From Trichostrongylus colubriformis (Eukaryota; Nematoda; Chromadorea; Rhabditida; Trichostrongylidae), in assembly GCA_963978905.1 (NCBI GenBank), contig OZ022260.1, forward strand, positions 1,353,725 to 1,417,724: 64,000 nt of DNA. Direction: 5' to 3'. The position numbers and the translations under genes are program-made. Of the stretch, positions 26,608 to 38,960 are shown piece after piece (position 1 is the first letter of the stretch; the number at the start of each line of letters is the position of its first letter). The notes beneath the pieces are model-generated. The model was not told the origin of the DNA and searched no databases. It worked only from the letters and a program-made list of their open reading frames with translations.

Positions 26608-29600
26608 TCATAGTGGACCCATTCCGACGGTACTAAAGACGTAATCCCAAGCGAGGTTGAAATTCCAAAACCTGAAATAGTTACGAATATAACCGGTGGC
26701 CCCTTTGCGGTCAAAAACACACAAAACTGCGCGTCTGCACGATTATATATGCAAGTTGGCGCCGCTGTTGCCCATAGAGCGCACGTGCGTACTGTCCTTG
26801 ATCGCAACAACATCCACACCGCAGAGAAATGAAGGGCAAATTTGTGAAAGCTAGCACAAAATATACTTTTTAAATAACTCACTATAGTCTACAACTTGGA
26901 GGCGTGCTCCGTCGACTTAACGGAAGGGTGAAACAGCGAAAATGAGAACATACAACATCACAACACAAATTAAAATTTTCGGTTTGCAAAAGAACCAATT
27001 TTTGGTGACGGCAGTACGACACTGCGTGGATCATAGAAGGATCAAGTTTTCAGCAGAAGAACAAAAATTTCAGAAACCGCAGAGAGGGCGTGAGCAGAGA
27101 AAGTAAGGCCGCTTCCATACTTTGCGCACCGACGCCGTCACGCGCGTGCCTGCGTCACGCGCGTGACGGCGTCGGTGCGCAAAGTATGGAAGCGGCCTAA
27201 CACACATGAGGAGCAGAATCCTGGGTTTAAAATGGACAGAAGGTTAAAAACTGCACGAAATTGACCACATATAGGTAACAATCCACTGTGAAGAATCCAC
27301 GCACTCTATCCTAACTTCGCCATAATGTGCGCTTACAAGCATAGGGGATTACCTGCATCAAAGTCCTTAAAATGATGGTTGTGATGGTAGACCTTCCTGT
27401 AGTGCATATTCGTCAGTGGGCGTGGGGATCCGTGATGAAGATAATAATGGATCATGTCATACCCAACATAACCGAACAGCTTTCCACTGCCAAAGGCACA
27501 GAAAATATGCCTAAGTATACAAATATTGATAAGCCAACAACATGTCGTTTAGATAAAACTCACCAAGGAAGTATGCTGGTGTAAATCGCATAAAAAAGTC
27601 CAACTATAAAGAGGGCCGGCACTGGAGGGAAAACCAAACGATCACCATCCATTGGGGTCTTATGATGGAGGCCTTAACAAAAAATATGTGCAATCGTTAT
27701 ATGAGAACCTCATAAGAACTTCATAAAAAGGAAATAAAAACAGAATTACCGTGCAGAAGGAAATGAAGAACAATCTGCGTAGGAGATTCGGGATTAGGTT
27801 TCCAATGGAAAACCCATCTGTGAAGAGAATATTCACTGAGCGTCCAAGCAATGACTCCTGCTGTGAAACAATTGGCCCATATCAACGCACCCTTCCACAG
27901 ACCTGAAATCTACCGCTAAACGTATTGAGATAAATTGCTCGATATGACGACGGACCTTGGCCTTCATCAGAGGAAAGAAATTGTGCTGAAGTAGGAATTT
28001 CAGAGAAAATTAAAGGCCAGATGAGGATATTTCGTACTAGAAATCATACCAAAATAAAGCAGTGTCAAAACTTTTAGCACAAACTAGCGCAATAACCAGC
28101 ACCGCGAGCTCACATCGTTAGGAAAAAGAGCTCGCTCATCTGCTTTTCGAGGGGGGGGGGGGGGGGGGGGCAGAAAGTCTCAGCAATAAAGAATAAAGTT
28201 ACGACACAAATGTGCTTCTACAAGAAACCTTTATCTCATTGGAATCCGAGGAAAAAACAAAAATGGCAAAAAAAAAATGGAAGGTAACCTACCCCAGCGA
28301 GCGTACATATCACCCATAGCGAAGAGGCTGAATATGGCAACAATCGGTAGCCATACGAGAGGGACGACCCACCATGCGGTTCGCGTCAACGATTCCAAAA
28401 AATCTGAGTCGAATAATCTGTAAAATGTGGTATGTATTTTTTCCGTTTTAAAACCGATGAAATTTCCACTTTTGCCCGGATGAAAATGCTCAGTGTCACA
28501 TATTATGCTGTGTCAATATTCTGTGCTGTTTAACGCGGGCGTGACCAAAGAGTATGCTATTGAAGGGCCGCCAACTAGCTTCGATCTGCAAGCTTCATCT
28601 GCTTCAAACTTCACATCACAAGAGCTCCAAGAAGTGTCACTCAGCTAAAAAAAGAATTTAGTATAATCACACATAAATATACCTCAAAGTCCCTTCATAG
28701 GGCTGATGAATCCACGTCCAATAATTAGCACCTAGACTTCCCACCTTCGACAGAACACCTTCTTTCGAATGAAGGGTTGGATCATCCTAAATGCTGCATT
28801 GTATGAAATGTTTTGCACAACATATACGCACTTATTACCTTCTGAAAGTTTTCAACGTCATACTTTTTCATCATCTGGTAAGCTGCCTCGGAATGTTCGT
28901 GCTTCACTCCAAGAAAACGTCGTTCACCTCGCATGAACACCTCTACATCCTCACCAGCCAGCTTCCGCAACACCTGAATGAGAAACTGGGACATTTGGAA
29001 GGGCGATCATAGCATACACTTAATCTTTTCATAGCATACACATAAATTCCTGTTACGTGTATCGTTTCACTATATAACTCCGATTTTCGAGCCGTTCATC
29101 AAAATTATACCTTGGTACGCGGGAAAGAAGAGTTGGCGAAATCCTTCCATACACTAGAGCAGACCGCACACACCCCCTCAGATTCACGACAGTATAGATG
29201 AAGTGTAGTACCTACGCCTTTCAATATTTCCGGATCAACAGCAATTTTCAATATGAACGCGACCTTGTCGACTAATATAACTCTTAGGTACATGCCTGCG
29301 ATAGCATAGTAATGTGTTTCGTTTCAAATTTTTCTTTTTCCTGTGACACATCCTTGTGATGTATTTGCAAATAAATAAATAAATAAATAAATGCCCATTC
29401 TTAGGTTCAAACGAAAAATGACAAAAAGCTTCCGGTGCCCCACGGGGGAACAGGCATTACAGCTCGACGACATAATCAAATATTTGCGAGAAACTAAATT
29501 AAAATTATGCAACACAGCCCTCGAAATATTAATATGAGAACATAGGAAATCAAAATGTACCTTTGCACCACCTGGATGCTTGTCTGCAAACTCAGCCACA

Positions 29601-29677
29601 TCGTAGACACGTCCCTTCAGCAGCACAAGCAGCGGTCTTTCGGCCAAGTTTTGGTTGGCATCCTTCTCCAACCCCAT
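26608..29677 (-). CDS. fath-1: Fatty acid 2-hydroxylase (cytochrome b5 fusion), frame break in last exon
   Basis: Hydroxylates the C2 carbon of fatty acids for sphingolipids, in the ER membrane with a di-iron centre and a fused cytochrome b5. Exons: 29677-29561 (from ATG), 28973-28839, 28786-28683, 28417-28293, 27902-27750, 27672-27564, 27486-27353, then 26671-26608. About 315 residues. The b5 heme motif HPGG is at residues 34-37. Histidine boxes follow: HRWVFH, HGLHHK, HYYLHH and HHNHHF, with hydrophobic helices in exons 4-6. The last exon begins GFGIST in phase, but the conserved WDYVF continuation is one base out of frame (see findings). As written, the frame runs on to 26472. The ATG lies 14 bases after a TTTTGTCAG acceptor, which suits trans-splicing of a leader. 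Confidence 0.95.
27104..27200. repeat. GC-rich palindrome in fath-1 intron 7
   Basis: TAAGGCCGCTTCCATACTTT and its inverse bound a core of GACGCCGTCACGCGCGTG units. The palindrome is nearly perfect over about 95 bp and shares terminal words with 3234-3540. It could form a stable cruciform. Confidence 0.85.
28151..28170. repeat. Poly-G tract (20 G)
   Basis: A run of 20 G on the plus strand in fath-1 intron 4; in the transcript it is poly-C. Confidence 0.9.
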
Positions 29678-29683
29678 CGCGGA

Positions 29684-29700
29684 ACGGCCACCTGACAAAA
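29684..29700 (-). promoter_or_regulatory. Likely trans-splice acceptor of fath-1
   Basis: CTTTTGTCAG precedes the presumed first exon, 14 bases before the ATG. No coding exon upstream is evident, so the site is best read as a spliced-leader acceptor. A cis-spliced 5' UTR exon is the alternative. Confidence 0.5.
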
Positions 29701-31560
29701 GGTGTCATCTATGAACATTCGCTGCACAATACATGGAACGACTATCAAGAGTGCCATATGGAGAGACCTAGCAAAAAAATCTTTTCTGCCACTGCGTAGG
29801 AAAGTGAATCCCTGCCATGGATTAAATGGAGATCGTTAATTGTTAGGAAATCCCTTCTCTTTTCACTTCTGAATAAGCTGAAAAAAAAACTCTCACTTTT
29901 CAACTTATTCAGCAGTGATAGGCATCAAGCTTGCTTACAATTCATCAATCAAAAAATAAGAGGTCAATTGTTTTTATTACTTGTTGCCTTATGTGATCAG
30001 AAGAGTGGTCGGATATTCAAATGAGCTTAATCGAGGAACATGCAGACGAAAGTAACAAATAAACAGAAATGCCACTAAGTTAAGAAAATAAAAAAACCTT
30101 GTGACCAGATTTACTGCGATTTTATGCAAAACAAGAGCGGTTTAGACACCCTACAAACTCTCAAAGAGAGACTACTCAGGGAAAAACCATGAGTAATTTC
30201 CAAAAACTTGGAATCTTGCCAAAATACGCTATCAGCGCGACGGTAGGTGTTGGCCGGGGTCCAACAATTGTCTTCCGGCATAGATTTTTCCGAAACACTC
30301 TTGATTACCCCTCATCTTTCGGAAGATTTCACAAAAATGATGAATGGTTCATTATATGATATGGATTATACAAATGAGAAGCGATGACTCATGTTTGGAC
30401 TTCGACCATCGGTGCCGTAACATCGCTGATTAAATAATTTTTGCTGATGACGTATAAATCACTGGTATATAAGCAGAGCCGCAATATTTGATGAAATTTT
30501 GTTTTCTTGCCTGTTTAAGCGGGAGAGGATGTACTGTAACAATGGTTCTGGAGTGGAGAATCGGCTCTCCGCGACGATGCGAATCACAATGCAAACTAAT
30601 AACCATTTACTGCTAGCTTTCAAGGGAACGACGGCAGATAAAAACTTTCATTTCCTCAGCAATAAGACCCAGGACTGCATAAGAGCGCTGAAGCAGAAAA
30701 TGTAGAACAATAGTCGAGCTTTTTCTTTATGAGAAAAACGAACACGTAGAGAATATAAGCACTACAGACTCATCTCAACTAAGAAGGAAAACAAGTTTAA
30801 GAAGGAAAAATCATTTCACGGAGTGAAGATGACCATACAAATACATTTTATATATCCTAGAAAAAAAAAGAAAAAGGCTGCTTCACAGTAATGGCTGAGG
30901 GTGAGGCAGGCGCTGAGCTGCCGTTCAAATCGGTTGCCGTAAAAAATCGAAATGCATGCCTTTGAATTAATAGAGTTGCACGTGTTCTCTTACATTATTT
31001 CATGAAGAAAAACCTTTAAGAATGCTAAGGTAGAAGCCGCAGGATTAGGGATTTCACTCACTCCATGAATTTAAAGGATGTCTACTGTGACGCTAACAAC
31101 CAATAAAATGGACCGCTAATATCAGGGGTGGAGTGCAAGTGTTCCGACTGGTGAGGTCAGGTCAAGCTGCGCGGCGGACTGCAATCAGGTAAAGACAGGT
31201 AAAACACGCTGCCAAAGCTTCTCCCCTAAAAAGGCTTAGGCAAATCTGGGAGAGCCCAGAAGGCAGAACGCGCCACCATTCGGACAATTCGCGAAGGGCG
31301 GTGACCCAGTTCGGTGCCGACCTCTAGAAACGGAACACTTGCAACACACCCCTAATATCAGTGACCGCCAGTCCACGTGCAATCGCGCCACGCTGATAGT
31401 AGCGACGATCACAGACATGAAAAGAACAACATCAATTGATTCTCAAAGCACCGCAGAGGCAAGCAGAAAATGGGAAAACATCTTTGCAACAACATTTCAG
31501 TTCATTAGAGAAGATCTAAAACTCCTCGCGATGAAAAAGGGCTCCTTGAAGCCTTCTTCG
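29701..31560. other. Interval upstream of fath-1, no gene seen
   Basis: AT-rich sequence with scattered poly-A and poly-T. It holds a short inverted word near 29875-29915 (GAATAAGCTGAA with TTCAACTTATTC). ORFs here lack splice support or protein-like composition. The fath-1 promoter is expected in this stretch. Confidence 0.5.
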
Positions 31561-31569
31561 AGATCTCGC

Positions 31570-31815
31570 TGGGCTGCCATTCTCACTTTCACATCCGCTG
31601 GGCGAGTTACTGCGAGGGCGGGGCAACGTTCTCGACAGGCTGACTCACTCCTTCGCTCTATGCATCTACACCGGTGCCTAGTGATGCAGAGAGGACAAAA
31701 GGGGAAGAATAAGAAATAGGTTTTCCGACCTATTCTTTAGGTTTTGACCGTTTCACTCCCTCCCTTCGCTACTGTTGCACAACTGAGCACCTCGACTTTT
31801 ATTCATAATCTGCCA
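31570..31815 (+). repeat. Dispersed repeat family D, copy 4
   Basis: Contains TACTGCGAGGGCGGGGCAAC, then CTAGTGATGCAGAGAGG, then a pyrimidine-rich segment with TTTCACTCCCTCC. Confidence 0.55.
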
Positions 31816-32123
31816 AAATTACCCCCCAAAGGTGCCTTTGAGAAATAACAGCCATATCAATAGGACTGGAAATAGCACACTGACTGATGGCATCGATTAA
31901 CAACCACATGGTCAAGAAGATCAAATGAAGTTAGGCGAATCAATTGTCATTTTCCTTCACGCCAGTTACGGAGTAGCACACTTCGGGAATTATGAATCAG
32001 CTTTAAGCCTGCGAGTGCACACCTTTGCCTTGAACACCCCGTACTATGTGCCTGAACATACCTTACAGTCTCGACTGACGTTTCGACCCTGTCAAACAAC
32101 AGTTTGGAACATTTAAGGCCTAC

Positions 32124-32258
32124 CTGACTTTGGCTGTCCCTCGTTGCCGTGTTATCTCGGATATCAAAGAACGTCCAAAGAACAGACGAGGAGCTGTACA
32201 AAAGTGGCAACGTCTCAATCGATGAAGGTGCGGGAAGATGTCGCAAATGCAGTGAATG
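32124..32258 (-). CDS. Candidate exon, unidentified
   Basis: A 135-bp stretch open on the minus strand, bounded by acceptor CGTGCCATAG and donor CAG|GTAGGC, encoding 45 residues (HSLHLRHLPAPSSIETLPLL ... WTFFDIRDNTATRDSQSQ). A plus-strand frame also stays open here (to 32382), with a Cys-rich end, so the strand is uncertain. It may belong to the same gene as the exon at 32685-32922. Confidence 0.3.
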
Positions 32259-32684
32259 CTATGGCACGGTTGTAACCAAAGAGACAAAGGATGGAATCAC
32301 TGGAACTGTTAAACCGGTAAAACAGTCGCAAGCTGTGGTGGAACCGTATTGTACTAGTACAATGACTTGCTGCTTATGGTAACGTTGGTGTGTACCTTTG
32401 AAGCTCATCTCGCGATAACCACATTAGTCGTCTTACCTTACTTGGGCTGTAAATCTTCGGGTAGCTATCCAGGTTGTGCCAGTTTTGCACCACCACCACG
32501 GCGCTACACCTGCTCTAACCCACTCCGACCACACGCATTTTGCTATGCTGACCAATAATGGAGCTAAAGTGAGAGCGGTTGGAGAGGGTTCAAGCAGGTG
32601 TAGCACCGTGATGGTACACCTTGGAGTTGCAAAATGAGTGCAGTCTGGACTGTTACCCAGCTCCCAAAAAGCCAAAAGAATTAC

Positions 32685-32922
32685 CATTGCTCGTGACAAG
32701 CGGGATCATAAAATCAGTCCGATGGAATGGCAACACAAGAGAAGTCTCTCGATGAAGGAGATGGTCATAGCTGAAGGGAGGCTGGACCCATGACTTGCAC
32801 AAAGAATACTTTGCTTCAAATTCTTGGAAAGCAACCCTCCAAACGTTGGTATTGGGTTTCAGTGCCATTAAAGGAATTCGCGAAATGAATGCGACAAGGA
32901 AAAGGAAATACATCGGCAGCAT
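32685..32922 (-). CDS. Candidate first exon of a secreted protein
   Basis: From ATG at 32922 the frame gives MLPMYFLFLVAFISRIPLMA, a plausible signal peptide, then about 60 residues of mixed composition with one Cys. It ends at donor AATG|GTAATT. Phase to the candidate exon at 32124-32258 is not consistent without an additional exon. No family is recognised. Confidence 0.35.
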
Positions 32923-33249
32923 CCTATCACTGAGGTTTCCGAGCACTAGGGATGAACTGGGTTCTTCATCAGTACTGTGGTAGTCACAAGCAGAAATAAA
33001 CGGGAATTTAATAGTCTTACTAACGTGACTATTACTTAGCAAACCCACTATAAAAAGAAAGGCAGACGTCGAAGACGGTGTGATTCACACACAAGTCACA
33101 ATAAACGTCTTATCGAATGGAGTTTTCTGCAGCGATAAGAGGCACCTCTCATCAGCCATTTGCTTGGTTCTGTCCTCAATTAGCTGATCCGTGGTTCCCA
33201 TATACTATTTCGTTCCCAGCTCCGCAGTTATCTTTCGAGAACTGCCGTT

Positions 33250-33350
33250 TTACGAGATCGCAGTCGCCGCAACGCGTGGGATCATGATGCTGTCGATCTC
33301 GCAGCCAAATACGACATCGTTGGATCTACACTTATCAAACTCAATTCGAA
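33250..33350 (-). CDS. Candidate terminal exon, unidentified
   Basis: Acceptor CCGTTTTCAG is followed by 32 codons (RIEFDKCRSNDVVFGCEIDS ...) and TAA. Codon use is protein-like. It ends about 330 bp before the candidate start at 32922, so two minus-strand genes in tandem are possible. Upstream exons were not found with confidence. Confidence 0.4.
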
Positions 33351-33399
33351 CTGAAAACGGACTGCAAGTTGTTAAAGGTATAGCTGCAGCCTAGCAAAT

Positions 33400-35357
33400 T
33401 GAAATGCGAAGCTTCAAGTCAGTAAGATGATACTTTAGTACCTCCAAACGTACATAGACCAACAAAACGTGAGAAATTATTTGCAAGAAATTAGTTCAAT
33501 CCTAACAATGGAGAATAGTGGAAAGGGAAGAAATTTAGATCGTTTATTGTTGCAAAATGAATACGGACAAGGCAGACAAACCGTATTTCAGCCGTCATCG
33601 GTAGACTTAAAATAGTTGTCAGCCCCCTAAGAGATCTTATATCGTGAAAATTGGTGCGGAAATTTTTTTGCGATTTTTCTTTCTACAAGCTAGATGGCGA
33701 GTGCAGCACTCGTATAGCATGATGAAAATTACAAACCACAACATTTGCACTGTCCTTTTCTTAAACATACCACTTGTGCTAATTTTAAGCGATTACGGAG
33801 TAAAAAATGTGGAATGTCAAAGTCACGTGCTAGTAGTGTAGCAGCAGGAAAAGCACGGAACCAAACATTCAGAAAAACGAGAAGTTGGGCAAAACGAGAA
33901 AAATGGAGGACGCTCTTTCGCGTCTTTTGCATCACTAGTCGCTTATTGACATAAACGGCGAGAACAGCTATTTCAACCCGCGGCGTAGATACCCATCGTC
34001 GTAGAAACTCGTCCATCGGCAGCAGCGCAACGTTCAAACGAGGCCTCGATTATGCCCCAAGTCACATTTATCAGTGCAAGATTCATCGCATAAATTTTCT
34101 TCAGAACCCGAATTCAATTGAGGAAGACATCTTTTCCCGGTTTTGACTTTCTTCACTACCCCTAATGACAAATTTAAAACACCTGTACTAGAATATTAAT
34201 ACGGTAAAGTAGGTGTAAGGAAATGAATTTCGGAGGTGCGGATGAATGCCAACAGTTATCATAACTTCAGTGGTCGTCCGACAGCTTGTCACGCCACTAG
34301 CATCACTCTGCCAATTCCCGGGTCTGTACCCTAATGTTTGGATGCCGCACTGCGGCATGTCGCAAGTCAAACAATGCGGACGAGCTAAATTGTTGGGTCC
34401 CGAAGTGATTAGAAGTCAACTGCGTATCGCACCATTTGCATTACGTTGTAATCGTTTCAAGACCCAACTACCGCGACGCGCAAAGCTCGCACACACTGTG
34501 TCGCACGCCGCTCATCGTCATGCGGCATCCTGACATTAGGGTACAAACCCCCAATTCCCAGTTGGATAGAGCTACATCGAGTCACAAATCACAATGGTGT
34601 TCATTTCGGAAAGATATTAGGGACTACGGCTACTGCCAATTTAAGCAGACTTCTCAGATAGTTGAGGGCATATCACCTGAAGAGAAGGCGTGATTCCAAA
34701 GTGTGACTCATAGGGATAATAATTAGAGCTGGGTGTTCGGGAAGTTTATGACCCGCGCGATTTTCTAAAAAGGCGGAGCTTCAGAAATCTCTGTTGATGA
34801 AATTCATGAAAAAGCCCACAGAACGTAGCCACATTTTGAATTTAAAAATGATTTGAAATTTGAATATGAGCTACAAACCAATTATTTCAAAAATCAAGGC
34901 CCAGCTTTTGGTATAAAAGGTACTTTGCAAAAGACAAAATTTTAAAAATGTTGCAAAAATTTCCCTACAACCTAACATTATATGCGAATGTGTCAACGAC
35001 TATGTGCTGATGTTTGTAGTTCCAAAGGCTCATTCGAGGTTTTGCTGGTTTTTGAGACACGGCTTTCGGTGAATGGGATGCCCCTGTAGAAGAGATGGTC
35101 TGCAAGCTGACTTTCGCCACAAAAAAGGGAAAGGGACTGAGAAATGGTTAGAGGCCGGTATGATGAGGGACAAAATGAAATGAGTATGCCGGTATGAGTT
35201 TCTGCTTTCAGCATATGAAAAACATGAGAGTGAACTTGGTTCTGCCAGAGCCCACTCGAAACTTGAAAGAAACCAATATGTGGGACTGCGAACTGCTCAG
35301 ATTTCATTTGAAACCCAAAGACACTTCCATGACAGGCATGATTACCAATGTCAACCC
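33400..35357. other. Interval with no supported gene
   Basis: Contains one R3 copy (about 34330-34535). A short minus-strand Cys-containing frame near 34060-34125 (LCDESCTDKCDLGHNRG) lacks clear splice sites. Otherwise AT-rich. Confidence 0.4.
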
Positions 35358-35778
35358 TTCAAAAATCGTTCACGAGATTGTTGGTTTCTCTATTACCCTT
35401 ATATGATTTGCCTAATAAGGGCGGCACACAAGGTCTCTCGCGAAAAGGTGACAGTCCGGCAAAGGTACAGTTCCTCAAAAAGGTGGCCGTGAGGGCGGGG
35501 CCTCAGAGTATATGCCCGCCCCGTAGTCTGTCGCGGTCGGAGACGAAGAGTGGGACTGTTCAGGTAATTTTCTGTTCCCACTATGCTTTCCAACCGCAGC
35601 GGACGACGGAAAAAGTGAGAGTCATTTACTCTGGACCCCGCCTCCTCGGCCACCCTAAAGAGCTGTATCTTAGCCATATTCTCACTTATTCGCGTAAAAC
35701 ACATGCAGTCCTTGTTAGGAAAATACAACATAAATACATGGGTAACAGAGACTGATTTTTCCGTGCACGATTCCTTTC
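35358..35778. mobile_element. Foldback MITE family A, copy 4 (diverged)
   Basis: Termini AAATCGTTCACGAGATTG and CCGTGCACGATTCCTTTCAA, with TTTGCCTAATAAGGGC near the left end and its inverse near the right. The core GC content and layout match the family, but many substitutions separate it from A2, A3 and A5. Confidence 0.7.
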
Positions 35779-38700
35779 AATTAAAAGGTGAGTGTAGCAC
35801 TATTTACGTCGACCCTTCGCATGAAGAGCCAACCAATAATGAAAGAAGAACAACCGTGTATTGTGACGCGATATAGTGCATTGTATTGTATTACGCCAGG
35901 GACATCATTTAGGACGAACAAGGCATAGCGACAACCCGTCATATTCCTACAGCATACTATATACACACCAACAGAGTTCTTTGGTATGGAAGCCAAGAGA
36001 ACTTTCAATTGCTCTTCAAGGGGAAAAGTTGAGGGGCGATTGACAGAAACGCTTTGTCAAGGAAAGGTAATAATAGGAGGCGTATCAACCATAAAGCTCG
36101 TGCCCCCTGGTATTTGAAATATGGATATTGCTACCAGTAAACGTTGTATGCAAGAACGCCTAGGTATACTAGTGCTACGCGTTATCGCACATGCTGCCCT
36201 TGTTTTTCATTGACCCCACAGGGCCCATCTGACAGAAGCAAAGATTACATGTACTGCTTTTTCTACTCTTACCTTCTTCTACTGTATAGAGACATCCGGT
36301 CAGAAGTTGAGCAAGGAATGCAATGCAAGGCTGGGAAATGACAGCCTTGAGTAAATGATTGATAGAATCCAAATTATCTAACAGAAAACGTTTTTGAAAG
36401 CAGGTTCCGCTATATTTCTCTGAAAACAGCGAAGAGTGGGAACAGGAGTGGGCGTATGCGGCGACGGGGATAGTCAAGTTTCCGGGCGACGGGTTGCTGG
36501 GGAAAAACCGGTCGAGGCGTGACGATTGGTTGCTGCGCAGCGTTCGCAGGGAAGCCATAGAAACCATAAAAAAGCGACGAGAAGGGCAGGGTGTTCATAC
36601 GGAAATGCATCGTTAGATTGTATCAGCTGCCAGGTTCCGTAAAAGAGACTGTGAATATGTTGAAAGACCTATCGGAAAGTTTTCGAGCATTATTACCACT
36701 ATCTTAGTATTAGACTACTCGGAACCAGTAGAGACAGCTACTTCTGTTGAACTCATTCCAGCGATCGGAGCGTTAATTTGCGATTTCACGGATGATTTGG
36801 GCGGGTCTCGTCTAATAAGGCAGAAATCGTTGGTTGCTTTTCGCGAGCACTTAAAAACCATTAAAGGAGCCAACAAAAAGGACAACCAAGCTGTTCTATT
36901 AGTGCAAGAGGTTTGAGAACAAGTTGTTCTCACTACAAGGTGAGGTGCAATTTCATCCACATACGGCCAGTGGCAGCAAACGAAGATTGGTCGCAAACAT
37001 GGCGAAGAGGTATACGATAAAAGGAAGGTGAAACGACAACAGACAAAATGGAATGTGTTAATTTTCTAGCATTCACAACCAACTATATAGAGCAACCTCA
37101 AACCTCAACAGGCGACATCAGAAAACGTCAGAGAGCAAGAACTATAGGAAAACGATAAATAGCACCAAAAAATTGCACCCACCGAAAAAAGGTGATATTA
37201 AAGACATATCCCAGGATACCTTGAGTGGGTTGAAGCGATAAATTATGGAATTAGAGGTGCTTTGGAATACGCTGATAAAGAAGAACAGGAATTACTATGT
37301 GCTAGCTCTTAACGGGTATCGCATGAATGACTGTATGTAATACGACTAGGAAGTTACAATTAGCGAGGCGAAAGAATCACGATAGTAGGGATTATTTTCT
37401 AATGCGCTTCTAATTTTCCATGACACCGTAGCCAAATTCAAAAGCAAGCAACTTGCTCAAAAATTGATGCTTTGTTATGTTGTCCCCTATTCTCTGAAAA
37501 AAAAACTACTGGGTACGAACGGAGCAATAGTGATGATAAAAATTTAAGCTATATCTAAAGAGGAATGGATCACCCGGGCATTTTACCACATGTGTTTCGT
37601 TGTCCCACACACACCAATAACAGCATGACAAGTAATAATAGACGCCAACGCTACCAAAATAAGAAGGCGGAAGGAGTCGATGGGAATGCGAACAATCACC
37701 CACCGAATCACGACGAATAGTCAGAAATTGTGATTCAGCGCGAGTGGAATATTTCAACATGGAGTGTTGAAATATGTTGCATAAAATACTTAGCAAACAG
37801 CAACGCCGGCTATGACACCTCGCTGAAGGTGTCCTCTTAGTACTGAAGAGAAATTGCAAGAGCGGTTGAACGGAATCTCTCGTCTCGTTCGAAGCCTTGA
37901 AAATTATTATATTGACTATTAAAGGGCATCATTAATAGGGAGACATCACCCTAGATTGGCTGACAACCTGATATATTTTTGAATAAATCTAGACACCGAA
38001 GATGGAAGATGAGCAGAGAGACCGCAGGTCGTAATGGAACATGAACATGTGAACCCTTGTCGTCCACTACTTCTATCCTTCTAGTGTATTCTGACACCTA
38101 CTGGCAAACCCTCCACGGTACTCAGGTTTGCTTTCAAAATTGATGGTTCGAGATCTGAGCCCTTGATCATACGGGTAGTAGCCCCTTCCACTGCTCATAA
38201 TTCACCGGCGCCACAAAAGAGTGTATCGCTAGGAGAGAATTTCACACCATTGCGTGTGGCGCGATGCGCGCAAATTAGAAGCGCCAAACACAGTTGGGTC
38301 TTGGAACTACTTCAAACCCTTGGTCTGTATTGCTTTGGGACCCAACTATGGACGGCGCCCCTCACTCGCACGCCTCGCGCTGCACGCCGCTGTGTCCTGC
38401 TCTAACGACGCACACTCATGCCACAAAGAACAAAATCGTATGGAATGAAAAGTTCTCGATCATAAACAGGAAGAAAGAAGGTCTGAATCTTTTGAGGTGG
38501 AGAGGCTTCGCTTAAGGATTATGAAAACATTGGTTAAGTGGTTCTTCACAGGCGGCAGCTTAAGACTAAATAGTAACAGCATGCTGAATGTGGCCCTAGT
38601 ATGGGAGTTTCGCGAGCGGATGTAAACGGCTGGTTTGTTAGTCTCCTTGGCAACCGACGAATTCGCTGAGTGAGTTCCTGCACCAGAAATTTTTCGAAGG

Positions 38701-38960
38701 AAGGAGTTTTTCGTAATAGGCGAATAGCATTTGTGTTACAAAAGGTGACCGAAAAGTGCATGTCCCACCTAGTCGTGCGAAAATCTCAAGAAAAGCTTAC
38801 GGAACAATTGTTTTTGATGAAAAAAAAAGTTCGGCAACAAGGATCCCAATAGTATGACTTGTGCATTGCTATACGGACGTGGACAAGGGGACAAAATTCC
38901 ATCACAAAAATCTGATGTAAATATTAAGAGCTGTTGCCGCATACAAAAACACAGAATTTA
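35779..38960. other. Interval with no supported gene
   Basis: AT-rich. It holds an R3 copy (about 38255-38405) and a minus-strand ORF at 36610-36410 (MHFRMNTLPFSSLFYGFYGF then a Pro-rich stretch) with no convincing splice donor. No repeat boundaries were resolved. Confidence 0.4.

Noticed and set aside
32149..32382. Plus-strand Cys-containing frame ending TSTMTCCLW
   Set aside because: It overlaps a minus-strand stretch with better splice sites at both ends. No start or acceptor supports it.
36410..36610. Minus-strand frame with a hydrophobic start and Pro-rich tail
   Set aside because: It could be a secreted peptide, but there is no donor, no partner exon, and a competing longer frame is open on the same strand.
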